From contig NZ_CP043959.1 in assembly GCF_008632955.1 (NCBI RefSeq), forward strand, positions 1,364,001 through 1,428,000: 64,000 bases of DNA. Direction: 5' to 3'. The notes below the pieces were generated by a model. It searched no databases and was not told the origin of the DNA. It was given only the letters and a program-made list of their open reading frames with translations. A program made the translations under genes and the position numbers. Each line of letters opens with the position of its first letter. Within the stretch, counting starts at the first letter, position 1. Shown here one piece after another: positions 7,794 to 17,374 of this stretch. Source of the stretch: Streptomyces tendae. GTDB lineage: Bacteria; Actinomycetota; Actinomycetes; Streptomycetales; Streptomycetaceae.

Positions 7794-9511
7794 CCCGCCA
7801 CCTCCTCGGCCGCGCCCCGTCCGGCGTCCCTGGCCACCAGCTCGCGGTATCCCGCCTCACCGTCCAGCAGTTCGCGGTGGGTGCCGCTCGCCACCACCTT
7901 GCCGTCGACCAGGAAGAGCACCCGGTCGGCCCGGTCCAGCACCAGCGGAGAGCTGGTGGCCAGCACCGTCGTACGGCCCTCGCGCGCGGCGCGCAGCCGG
8001 TCGGCGACCAGGGCCTCGGTGTGCGCGTCGAGCGCCGAGGTCGGCTCCACCGCCAGCAGCACCTCCGGTTCGGCGAGCAGGGCCCGGGCCAGCCGGACCC
8101 GCTGCCGCTGCCCGCCGGAGAGGCTGCGGCCCTGCGCGGACACCACCGAGTCCAGCCCGTCCGGCAGCCCGCGCACCACGTCGTCGGCGGCCGCCGCGTG
8201 CAGCGCGCCCAGCACCTCCTCGTCCGACGCCCCGCCCCGGCCCGCGACGACCTCGCGCAGCGGGCCGGCGAACAGCGCGGCCTCCGGGTCGGCGACCAGG
8301 ATCCGCTCCCGCACCCGCGCCAGCGCGATCTCGTCCAGCCGGACCTTGCCCCAGATGACGTCCGACGGCGTGTACCGGCCCAGCCGGTCCACCACGGCGA
8401 GCGCGTCGGCGGGCCGGGCGCACACCAGGGCGGTCAGCCGCCCCGGCAGCACCCGCACCCCGGACTCCGGGTCCTCCAGCGCGGACGGTTCGGACGGCGC
8501 GTCCGCGGTGGCCCGGTCGGCCGGCGGCTCCAGGCGCAGCAGCGCCGTCACCCGCCGGGCCGCCACCACGCCCCTGCTCAGCTGGTAGCCGCACTCGATC
8601 AGGAACATCACGGGCCACACCAGGACGGTCACATAGCCGTACACCGACACCAGTTCGCCCACGCTGATCCGGCCCTGCGCGGCCATCCGCGCCGCCATCC
8701 AGGTCACCACCGCGAGGAACAGCGTCGGCAGCCCCGCCGCCAGCGCCTGCATCCAGCTCGTCACGGCCCCGACCCGGTACCCCTGCTCCCGCAGCCTCCC
8801 CGAGTCACGGCGGAACGCCTCCGCGACCAGCCCCTTGCCGCCCAGCCCGCTCAGCACCCGCAGCCCGCCCGCCAGGTCCCCGATGCGCGCGGTCAGCACA
8901 CCCTGCCGCTCCCGGTACTCCGTCTCGGTGCCCTGGAGCCGTCCGCTCAGCGGCCCCACGACCAGCCCGATCACCGGCACCCCCAGCAGTACGACCAGGG
9001 CCAGCGCCGGCGACACCGTCAGCAGCAGGCCCGCGACCACCGCGTACGCCACGACCGCGCCGATGCCCGGTCCGACCGCGGTGAGCGACTGGGCGATCAC
9101 CTGCACGTCGCCCACCCCGATGGTCACCACCTCCCCGGCCCCCGTCCGCCGCTCCAGCGCCGAGCCGAGCTTCACCGTGTGCCCGACGACCACCTTCACC
9201 GTGCGGAAGTTGGCGTCCATCCGGACCAGGGTCATCGTGCGGTGGCGCATGAGGCCCAGCCAGGCGTTGAAGCCGCTCACCAGGACCAGGGCGCCCGTCC
9301 AGCCAGCCAGCGCGGCCGTGTCGCCCGTCTGCAGCCCGTCGTCCACCGCCCGCGCCATCAGGTACGGCGTCGCCGCCAGCAGCACCAGCCACGCACTGCC
9401 GTACACCGCCCCCGCCGCGCACCGCCCCGGCTGCTGCCGCACCAGCCACCACAGATACCGCGCCCCTCCCCGCCGGTCGGGCGTGCCCGGATCCTCGTAC
9501 GCGTCGATCAC
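7790..9511 (-). CDS. ABC exporter half-transporter with a dead nucleotide-binding domain
   Basis: A 573-residue type I exporter half with six predicted membrane helices (about 30-310) and a nucleotide-binding domain that keeps LSGGQRQR (464-471) but has lost the rest of the ATP site. The Walker A region reads LVCARPADALAVVD (about 362-375) with no GxxGxGK(S/T). Walker B is LLAVEP with V488 in place of Asp, and the H-loop position is Ser (about S521). The frame is intact and the domain is full length, so this looks like specialisation rather than decay. The GTG start at 9509-9511 is preceded by GGGAGGAAA. It is translationally coupled to the catalytic half. Confidence 0.9.
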   Translation of the reverse strand: MIDAYEDPGTPDRRGGARYLWWLVRQQPGRCAAGAVYGSAWLVLLAATPYLMARAVDDGLQTGDTAALAGWTGALVLVSGFNAWLGLMRHRTMTLVRMDANFRTVKVVVGHTVKLGSALERRTGAGEVVTIGVGDVQVIAQSLTAVGPGIGAVVAYAVVAGLLLTVSPALALVVLLGVPVIGLVVGPLSGRLQGTETEYRERQGVLTARIGDLAGGLRVLSGLGGKGLVAEAFRRDSGRLREQGYRVGAVTSWMQALAAGLPTLFLAVVTWMAARMAAQGRISVGELVSVYGYVTVLVWPVMFLIECGYQLSRGVVAARRVTALLRLEPPADRATADAPSEPSALEDPESGVRVLPGRLTALVCARPADALAVVDRLGRYTPSDVIWGKVRLDEIALARVRERILVADPEAALFAGPLREVVAGRGGASDEEVLGALHAAAADDVVRGLPDGLDSVVSAQGRSLSGGQRQRVRLARALLAEPEVLLAVEPTSALDAHTEALVADRLRAAREGRTTVLATSSPLVLDRADRVLFLVDGKVVASGTHRELLDGEAGYRELVARDAGRGAAEEVAG

Positions 9512-9578
9512 GTGTGTTTCCTCCCCCGTGCGGCCTGCCGGCCGGAGTCCGTCGCGTCCTCGAGCCGCTCCGTCGTCC

Positions 9579-10463
9579 TCACCGGCGCTTGCGGAACGGG
9601 GCGAGGGTGGCGCGCACGAGATCGGCGGCGCCCCAGTCCGGATCGAACTGCGCGACGACGGCCAGATGCTGACGCAGCTGCAGGACCGGCATCCGCTCGC
9701 GCCAGCCGGCGTCGAGCCCGGTCAGCTCCGCGTACCGTTCGAAGAACACCCGCGCCTCGGGCGGCGGCGAGGTCGTCCACAGGTGGGCCAGGTCGACCTC
9801 GGCCCAGGTGTACGACACGGCCGGGTCGATCAGCGCGGGCCGGCCGTCGGGGGCGGCCATGACGTTCTGCGTCCACAGGTCGCCGTGCGTCAGGCAGGCC
9901 GGCGCGGCCGGCAGCAGCTCGGGCAGGCGGTCGCACAGTCGCTCCAGCGCCGCCCGGTCCTCGGCGTCGAGCGCCTGGCGGACCCGCGGTTCGCCGAGCC
10001 AGCGCAGCAGCCGGTGCCGGGCGAAGAACTCGAAGCCGTCGTCGGTCCAGGTGTTGACCTGCCGGCGGCGGCCCAGCCAGTTGTCCCGGTGCCAGCCGAA
10101 CCGGTCGTGCCGTGTGCTGGTGTGCAGCCGGGCGAACGCGTGCGCGCACTCCTCCCAGAACGCCTCCGTGTCCGGCCGGGGACGCAGCGCCGACAGCACG
10201 AGCAGGTCCCGGTCCGCGAGGACGACGTCGGGCGTGGCGACGCCGCCCGCCTCACGCAGCACGGCCAGCCCTTCCGCCTCGGCGGCGAAGGCCTCGTCGG
10301 ACGGCGGCTCGTCGAACGCCTTGACGAACAGCGGCGTGCCGTCCGCGCGGCGGGCGAGGCCCGCGGTCGCGGCGAGGCCCCCGACGGCCGGCTCGACCGC
10401 CACGACGTCCGTCACACCGGCCGCGTGAAGACGTGCGCGCAGCATCGACGTCGCCTCGGTCAC
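9579..10463 (-). CDS. Fructosamine-kinase family protein
   Basis: A 294-residue cytoplasmic kinase-like protein. It has the aminoglycoside-phosphotransferase fold hallmarks HGDLWTQN (193-200, catalytic loop with D195) and LIDPAVSY (D213, metal-binding Asp), plus the fructosamine-kinase GWHRDNWLG segment. Members phosphorylate sugar-derived amines, such as fructosamines or ribulosamines, for deglycation. The start is taken as GTG 10461-10463 because GAGAGGAG sits seven bases upstream; an in-frame extension to 10556 has no such site. It lies 67 bp upstream of the asymmetric ABC exporter on the same strand and may be cotranscribed with it, but a functional link is only a guess. Confidence 0.85.
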   Translation of the reverse strand: MTEATSMLRARLHAAGVTDVVAVEPAVGGLAATAGLARRADGTPLFVKAFDEPPSDEAFAAEAEGLAVLREAGGVATPDVVLADRDLLVLSALRPRPDTEAFWEECAHAFARLHTSTRHDRFGWHRDNWLGRRRQVNTWTDDGFEFFARHRLLRWLGEPRVRQALDAEDRAALERLCDRLPELLPAAPACLTHGDLWTQNVMAAPDGRPALIDPAVSYTWAEVDLAHLWTTSPPPEARVFFERYAELTGLDAGWRERMPVLQLRQHLAVVAQFDPDWGAADLVRATLAPFRKRR

Positions 10464-10534
10464 GGGTGTGCTCCTCTCGGTCGGTCCCGCCGAGGCACCG
10501 GAAGCGGGCCCGCGGCGGCTCTCGGGACGGGGCG

Positions 10535-12388
10535 TCAGGCCAGGCTGTCCCGCCACGCCCGGTGCAGGTCCGCGAACCGGCCCGTGCCGGCGATCAGTTC
10601 GGCCGGGCTGCCGTCCTCCACGACGCGGCCCTTCTCCATCACCAGCACCCGGTCCGCGATCTCCACGGTGGACAGCCGGTGCGCGATGACCACCGCGGTA
10701 CGGCCCCGCAGCACCGTGGCCATGGCCCGCTGCACCGCCCGCTCCCCGGGGACGTCCAGCGAACTGGTCGCCTCGTCCAGGATCAGCACCGCCGGGTCCG
10801 CGAGCAGCGCCCGCGCGAACGCCACCAGCTGGCGCTGACCGGCCGAGATACGGCCGCCCCGCTTGCGCACGTCCGTGTCGTAGCCGTCGGGCAGCGCCGC
10901 GATGAAGTCGTGCGCGCCGATCTCCTTGGCCGCCTGCTCGATCTCCTCGCGGGTGGCCTCCGGACGCCCGATCGAGATGTTCTCGGCGACCGTGCCGGAG
11001 AACAGGAACGCCTCCTGGGTCACCATCACCACCTCGCGCCGCAGATCCCGTCCCGTCAGGTCGCGCAGGTCCACCCCGTCCAGCAGCACCCGCCCGTCGG
11101 AGGGGTCGTAGAACCGGGCGAGCAGCTTCGCCAGCGTCGACTTGCCGGCGCCGGTGGACCCGACGACCGCGACGGTCTGCCCGGCAGGCAAGGTGAGGGC
11201 GAAGCGGGGCAGCACCTCGCCGCCGGTGCGGTACGCGAACCGCACGTCGTCGAAGACCACGTCCCGGCCGGGCAGGCCGGTACGCCGCTCCGGCAGCTCA
11301 CGGGCCACCGCCGGCTCGGGAACGGACGGGGTCTGCGCCAGCAGTCCGGCGATCTTCTCCAGCGAGGCCGCCGCCGACTGGTAGGAGTTCAGGAACATGC
11401 CCAGCCGGTCGATCGGGTCGTACAGGCGCCGCAGGTACAGCACCGCCGCCGCCAGCACACCGAGCGCCAGCGTGTCCTCGGCGACCCGGTAGGCGCCCCA
11501 CAGCACGATCAGCGCGACGGTGGTGTTGGCGGTCACCCGGGAGCCGACGACGTAGCGGGCCATCTCGATCAGCGCGTCGCCGTTGGTCCGCTCGTGCCGC
11601 CGGTTCAGCACCGCGAAGTCGGCGTCGTTGGCGGCCTCGCGGCGGAAGGCGCGCACCGGCCGGATGCCGTTCATCGTCTCGACGAACTTCACGATCACCG
11701 CGGCGATCGCCGTCGACCGCAGGCGGTACACCCGCCCGGCCCGCCGCTGGTACGACCGCACCAGCAGGTACAGCGGCACGAACGACGCCACCGCGACCGC
11801 GCCGAGCCCCAGGTCCAGCCACAGCAGCAGCGCCGAGATGTACACGGCGGACAGGATGACCATGACCAGTTCCTGCAGGCCCTCCTCCAGCAGCTCCCGC
11901 AGCGACTCGACGTCGGTGGTGGAGCGGGAGATGATCCGCCCCGAGGTGTAGCGCTCGTGGAAGTCCACGCTCAGCGCCTGCGCGTGACGGAAGATCCGCC
12001 CGCGCAGGTCCAGCAGCACGTCCTGGCTGACCCGGGCGGAGGCGGTGACGAACAGGTACTGCAGCCCGCCGGCCGCCGACGCGCACAGCAGATAGCCCGC
12101 CGCGACCGCGATCAGCGGCCCGTGGTCGTCGGCGCGGAACGCGGGCACGGCGCGGTCGATCGCGTACGCCACCAGCAGCGGGCCGGCCTGCACGGCGGCC
12201 TGCTGGAGCAGCAGCAACAGCGCGGTCACCGCGACCCGGCCGCGCATCGGCGCGAGCAGGGAGCGCAGCAGCGTGCCGGTGGCGCCCGGGGGAGTGGGCA
12301 GCACGTCCTGGTCGAAGGGGTCGCCGGACTCCTTCGGTGTCCGGTCGTCGTCCTCGTCCCGGACGGGTGCGGTGGTGGCCGCGGTCAT
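10535..12388 (-). CDS. ABC exporter half-transporter, catalytic-type ATPase domain
   Basis: A 617-residue multidrug-type exporter half with a charged N-terminal extension (about 1-35), a membrane domain (about 45-345) and an ATPase domain. Walker A is GSTGAGKS (410-417), the Q-loop is Q458, Walker B is LILDEA (D538, E539), and the H-loop is H570. The signature is altered to ISAGQ (514-518). The ATG at 12386-12388 is preceded by AGGAGG seven bases upstream and overlaps the stop of the previous gene (ATGA). It should form a heterodimer with the 12385-14172 product; substrate unknown. Confidence 0.92.
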   Translation of the reverse strand: MTAATTAPVRDEDDDRTPKESGDPFDQDVLPTPPGATGTLLRSLLAPMRGRVAVTALLLLLQQAAVQAGPLLVAYAIDRAVPAFRADDHGPLIAVAAGYLLCASAAGGLQYLFVTASARVSQDVLLDLRGRIFRHAQALSVDFHERYTSGRIISRSTTDVESLRELLEEGLQELVMVILSAVYISALLLWLDLGLGAVAVASFVPLYLLVRSYQRRAGRVYRLRSTAIAAVIVKFVETMNGIRPVRAFRREAANDADFAVLNRRHERTNGDALIEMARYVVGSRVTANTTVALIVLWGAYRVAEDTLALGVLAAAVLYLRRLYDPIDRLGMFLNSYQSAAASLEKIAGLLAQTPSVPEPAVARELPERRTGLPGRDVVFDDVRFAYRTGGEVLPRFALTLPAGQTVAVVGSTGAGKSTLAKLLARFYDPSDGRVLLDGVDLRDLTGRDLRREVVMVTQEAFLFSGTVAENISIGRPEATREEIEQAAKEIGAHDFIAALPDGYDTDVRKRGGRISAGQRQLVAFARALLADPAVLILDEATSSLDVPGERAVQRAMATVLRGRTAVVIAHRLSTVEIADRVLVMEKGRVVEDGSPAELIAGTGRFADLHRAWRDSLA

Positions 12389-14172
12389 CGCTGGTCCTCC
12401 TGTTCCCCCGCCGGGTCGCCGGACATGAGGTGGGCGTACTCGGGGTTGCCGCGCAGCAGTTCGTGATGGGTGCCGACCGCGGTGATCCGCCCGCCGGAGA
12501 GCAGCGCGACACGGTCGGCGAGCAGGACCGTGGACGGGCGGTGCGCCACGATCAGCGCCGTGGTGTCGGCGAGCACCCGGCGCAGCGCGGCCTCGACCGC
12601 GGCCTCGGTGTGCACGTCCAGCGCGGACAGCGGGTCGTCCAGCACCAGGAAGTCGGGCTGCCCGACGACGGCCCGGGCGAGCGCGAGGCGCTGCCGCTGT
12701 CCGCCGGAGAGGCTGAGGCCCTGCTCCCCGACCTGGGTGCCGGTGCCCCGGGGCAGGGCGTGGGCGAAGTCGGCCTGGGCGACGGACAGGGCGCGCGCCA
12801 GGTCCTCCTCGCCGCTGCCCCCGCCCATCAGGACGTTCTCGCCGACGCTCGCGGAGAACAGGGTCGGCTCCTCGAAGGCCACGGCGACCTTGGAGCGCAG
12901 TTCCTCCCGGGACATCGCGGTGATGTCCTGCCCGTCGAGGGTGATGCGCCCCTCGGTGACCTCGTGCAGCCGCGGCACGAGCGCCGTGAGCGTCGTCTTG
13001 CCGCTGCCGGTCGCCCCGACCAGCGCGAGCGACTCCCCGGGCCGGATGTGCAGGTCGACGCGGTCCAGCACGGGGGGCGACCCCTCGGGGGCGTCGGGGT
13101 AGCGGAAGGTGACGTTCTCGAACCGCAGCCCGCCCTCCCGGGGCCGGCCGTGTCCCCCGGCGGACGCCGTGGCCTTCGACTCCGGCTCGGCGTCCATCAC
13201 CTCGAAGTACCGTTCGGTGGCCGTCGCCGCCTCCTGGCTCATCGCCAGCAGGAAGCCGATCGAGTCCACCGGCCAGCGCAGCGCCAGTGCCGTGGACAGG
13301 AACGCCACCAGCGTGCCCGCCGACAGGGCGCCGTCCGCCACCTGCACGGCGCCCAGCACCAGCGCCGCCCCGACGGCCAGTTCGGGCAGCGTCACGATCA
13401 CGCCGAGGATCGTCGCCAGCAGCCGGGCCTTGTGCAGCTCCGTGCCCCGCAGCTGCCCGGACAGCTCGCGGAACGCGCGCGCCTGGGTGCGGTGCCGGCC
13501 GAACCCCTTGATGATGCGGATGCCGAGGACGCTCTCCTCCACGACGGTCGTCAGGTCGCCCACCTGGTCCTGGGCGAGCCGCGCCGCGCGCGAGTACCGC
13601 TTCTCGAAGACCACACAGGTGATCAGCACGGGCACGGCGGGCACCAGGACGACCAGCCCCAGCGTCCAGTCCTGCACCAGCATGATGGTCACGCCGACCA
13701 GGATCGTCACCCCGTTGACCAGCAGGAAGGTCAGCGGGAAGGCGAGGAACATGCGCAGCAGCATCAGGTCCGTGGTGGCCCGGGACAGCAACTGGCCCGA
13801 GGGCCAGCGGTCGTGGAAGGCGATCGGCAGCCGCTGCAGATGCCGGTACAGGTCCGCCCGCATCTCCGCCTCGACGTGCGACAGCGGCCGGGCGACCAGC
13901 CAGCGCCGGAACCCGAACAGCAGCGCCTCCGCGAGCCCGAGCAGCAGCAGGCACAGGGCGCCGAGCCACACTCCCGCCGGATCGCGGTCGGCGATCGGCC
14001 CGTCGACCATCCACTTGAGCACGAGCGGGATGACCAGCCCGATGCAGGACGCCAGGACGGCGATGAACGCGGCGGTGAACAGACGCGTCCGCACGGGCCG
14101 CACGTACGGCCACAGCCGCAGCAGCGTCCGCACGGCGGAGCGGGGTTCCCGGGGAGAGGGTGTAGTGGCCAT
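12385..14172 (-). CDS. ABC exporter half-transporter, non-catalytic-type ATPase domain
   Basis: A 595-residue exporter half with six predicted membrane helices (about 30-310). Walker A is GATGSGKT (386-393), the signature is LSGGQ (488-492) and the H-loop is H544. Two catalytic positions are changed: the Q-loop is E434, and Walker B reads VLDDP so D513 replaces the catalytic Glu. These substitutions are typical of the degenerate site in heterodimeric exporters such as LmrCD and TM287/288. Together with the partner's ISAGQ signature they imply one weak and one active ATP site. It is the first gene of a two-gene operon. The 231-bp gap 14173-14403 must hold divergent promoters, but I cannot assign the boxes. 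Confidence 0.92.
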   Translation of the reverse strand: MATTPSPREPRSAVRTLLRLWPYVRPVRTRLFTAAFIAVLASCIGLVIPLVLKWMVDGPIADRDPAGVWLGALCLLLLGLAEALLFGFRRWLVARPLSHVEAEMRADLYRHLQRLPIAFHDRWPSGQLLSRATTDLMLLRMFLAFPLTFLLVNGVTILVGVTIMLVQDWTLGLVVLVPAVPVLITCVVFEKRYSRAARLAQDQVGDLTTVVEESVLGIRIIKGFGRHRTQARAFRELSGQLRGTELHKARLLATILGVIVTLPELAVGAALVLGAVQVADGALSAGTLVAFLSTALALRWPVDSIGFLLAMSQEAATATERYFEVMDAEPESKATASAGGHGRPREGGLRFENVTFRYPDAPEGSPPVLDRVDLHIRPGESLALVGATGSGKTTLTALVPRLHEVTEGRITLDGQDITAMSREELRSKVAVAFEEPTLFSASVGENVLMGGGSGEEDLARALSVAQADFAHALPRGTGTQVGEQGLSLSGGQRQRLALARAVVGQPDFLVLDDPLSALDVHTEAAVEAALRRVLADTTALIVAHRPSTVLLADRVALLSGGRITAVGTHHELLRGNPEYAHLMSGDPAGEQEDQR

Positions 14173-14403
14173 CAGCAGTGAGAGTACGGTTCGCCACTGA
14201 CGCTGCCCACCGAGTTTCGGCCCGGTCCGCCTCGGTCATGGGTCCTACGACCGGCGGGGCCGGAAGCCCGTACGCAGGGGGAACGGCGGCCGGACGCCCG
14301 CGCGGACCGGGGAGTCGTACCACTCCATCAGCCGATCGGACGATGCGCGGTCGAGCGTGACGGCCGATGTCCGCGCGCCCCGCCCGCCGGAACACTGACC
14401 GTC

Positions 14404-15302
<899 letters not shown>

Positions 15303-15306
<4 letters not shown>

Positions 15307-16052
15307 GTACCGCCCTCGTGAACACCGCTGTGCTCAAGACGGAGTTGAAGCTCTTCCGGCGCGAACCCGGCGGCATCTTCTGGATCATGCTCTTCCCGAC
15401 CCTGCTGCTGGTGATCCTGGGCTCCATCCCGTCCTTCCGGGAGGCCGACCCCGCCCTCGGCGGGCTGCGCCCGGTCGACGCCTACGTCCCGGTCGCCGTC
15501 CTCCTCGGGCTGATCATCGGCGGGCTCCAGGGCATGCCGCCCACCCTCACCGGTTACCGGGAGACCGGCATCCTGCGCCGGATGTCGACCACACCGGTCC
15601 GTCCCTCCGCCCTGCTCACCGCGCAGATGCTGGTGCTCGGCGCCGCCTCGCTGGTCTCCGCCCTGCTCAGCCTCGCCGTCGGCCGGATCGCGTTCGACGT
15701 GGCCCTGCCCCGGCAGCCGCTCGGCCACCTGCTCGCCCTGCTGCTGGCCCTGCTCGCCTCGCTCGCCCTGGGCGCGCTGGTGAGCGCCCTGTCCCGCACC
15801 GCGAAGATCGCCACCGCGATCGGCTCGACCGCGCTGTTCCCGTCCATGTTCACCGCGGGCGTGTGGCTGCCGGTCGAGGCCATGCCGGACCTGATGGCCG
15901 ACATCGTCGGCTGGACCCCGTTCGGCGCCGCCGCGCAGGCCCTCGACGCGGCCGCGGCGGGCGACTGGCCCGGCACGGACCACCTCGCCGTGGTGGCGGG
16001 CTGGGCGGTGCTGCTCACCGCCGCGGCGGTGCGCTGGTTCCGCTGGGAGTGA
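15303..16052 (+). CDS. ABC-2 type transporter permease
   Basis: A 249-residue membrane protein with about six hydrophobic segments, beginning after a short cytoplasmic N terminus that carries FRREPGG. It has the usual ABC2_membrane organisation, including a conserved GYRETGILRRM loop. The start ATG (15303-15305) overlaps the TGA of the ATPase gene, which implies translational coupling and a 2+2 complex. The exported compound is unknown. Confidence 0.9.
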
Positions 16053-16099
16053 GGGCCGCACCGACGGCCGGGACGACGACCCCGGAAGGACGCACGGAC

Positions 16100-17374
16100 G
16101 TGGCCGACAATGACACCATGACGGAATCGGCCCGACTCGAGGACCGCTGGGCGGTCTTCGACCGCTGGGGCCCCTACGGTCTGCTGGTGCTGGGTGTCGT
16201 GTTGGCCTGGGCGACCGCCGACGCCCTCGGCATGAGCACCGGCGAACGGCGGGCCTCCGGCGCCCTCGTCGCCGTGGCGGTCGCCGTGGAGCTGTGGTGG
16301 GGCGTGCGGTCGCGCACCCGGCCGCCCGGACCGTCCGCGGCGGGCATCCGGCAGTACGCCCTGCGCTGGGGCATCGGCTTCGCCCTCACCTGGCTGAACC
16401 CGCTGTTCGCCTTCTACGCCGTCATCGGCTACTTCAGCACCGAGCGCCTGCTGCCGCGTTCGCTGCGCAAGGCGGGCCTGTGCGCCACCGCGGTGACCCT
16501 GGCCGGTTCCCAGTCGGGCGGACTGCCGCCGCACGACGGGCTCGGCTGGACGCTCTTCGGGGCCCTCCTGGCCGCCAACGGCGCCCTGGTCCTGCTCTTC
16601 GGGCACTTCGCCGACCTGGAGGAGGACCGCGGCCGGGCCCGCGTGGAGACCATCTCCGAACTGGAGCGCACCAACACCGCGTTGCAGCAGGCCCTCGACG
16701 AGAACGCCGCCCTGCACTCCCAGCTCCTCGTCCAGGCGCGTGAGGCCGGGGTCGCCCACGAGCGCCGGAGGCTGGCCGCCGAGATCCACGACACCCTGGC
16801 CCAGGGGCTCACCGGCATTATCGCGCAGCTCCAGGTCACTGCCAACACCCCCGACCCGGCCGCGGCCCGCGTCCACCTGGACCGGGCCCTCGCCCTGGCC
16901 CGCGAGAACCTCGGCGAGGCCCGCCGCTCCGTGCACAACCTGTCCCCGGTCGCGCTGGCCGACGGCGGACTGCCCGAGGCGCTGAAGCGGACCGTCACCG
17001 AGTGGGGCGAGCGCACCGGGGTGCGCGCCGAGTTCACGGTCACCGGGACCGCCGAGCCGCTGCACGACGAGATGGCGGCCACCCTGCTGCGCATCGCCCA
17101 GGAGGCCCTGTCCAACACGGCACGGCACGCGCGGGCCGGCCGGGCCGGCGTCACCCTCTCCTACATGGGGGACGAGATCGTCCTCGACGTCCGCGACGAC
17201 GGCCGCGGTTTCGACCCGCTCGCCCTCCGGGCCCGCACCTCCGCCGGGGGCTTCGGCCTCGACGGCATGCGGGCCCGCGCCGAACGCGTCGCCGGGTCCC
17301 TCACCGTGGAGTCCGAACCCGGCGGCGGCACGGCGGTCTCGGCCCGCGTACCGTTGGTCCGCCATGACCCATGA
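16100..17374 (+). CDS. NarL-family sensor histidine kinase
   Basis: A 424-residue membrane kinase. The N-terminal third has about five hydrophobic segments (about 23-170), then a coiled-coil linker (about 172-215). The HisKA_3 domain contains the AEIHDTLAQG phosphoacceptor motif (H230). The C-terminal HATPase_c has N- and G-box features (EALSNTARHA, DDGRGFD, GFGLDGMRAR). The GTG start at 16100-16102 has GGAAGGA nine bases upstream; an in-frame ATG at 16118 is the alternative. It is 47 bp downstream of the ABC-2 permease and overlaps the response regulator gene by 11 bp, so all four genes probably form one operon. Confidence 0.93.
   Translation: MADNDTMTESARLEDRWAVFDRWGPYGLLVLGVVLAWATADALGMSTGERRASGALVAVAVAVELWWGVRSRTRPPGPSAAGIRQYALRWGIGFALTWLNPLFAFYAVIGYFSTERLLPRSLRKAGLCATAVTLAGSQSGGLPPHDGLGWTLFGALLAANGALVLLFGHFADLEEDRGRARVETISELERTNTALQQALDENAALHSQLLVQAREAGVAHERRRLAAEIHDTLAQGLTGIIAQLQVTANTPDPAAARVHLDRALALARENLGEARRSVHNLSPVALADGGLPEALKRTVTEWGERTGVRAEFTVTGTAEPLHDEMAATLLRIAQEALSNTARHARAGRAGVTLSYMGDEIVLDVRDDGRGFDPLALRARTSAGGFGLDGMRARAERVAGSLTVESEPGGGTAVSARVPLVRHDP

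Noticed and set aside
5376-8588. 1070-codon plus-strand frame across protease and ABC genes
   Set aside because: It is antisense to two clear genes, has no domain sense and reflects GC-rich codon bias.
7790-9511. Half-transporter as a pseudogene
   Set aside because: The frame is intact, full length and coupled to its partner. Only ATP-site residues are lost while LSGGQ is kept, which suggests selection rather than decay.
9579-10556. Longer fructosamine-kinase-like protein
   Set aside because: The 31-residue extension has no ribosome site, while GTG 10461 has GAGAGGAG seven bases upstream.
10535-14395. A 1286-codon frame that looks like a giant double ABC protein
   Set aside because: The upstream two thirds read the wrong frame of the neighbouring exporter gene. 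The true start is ATG 12386-12388 with AGGAGG, overlapping the previous stop.
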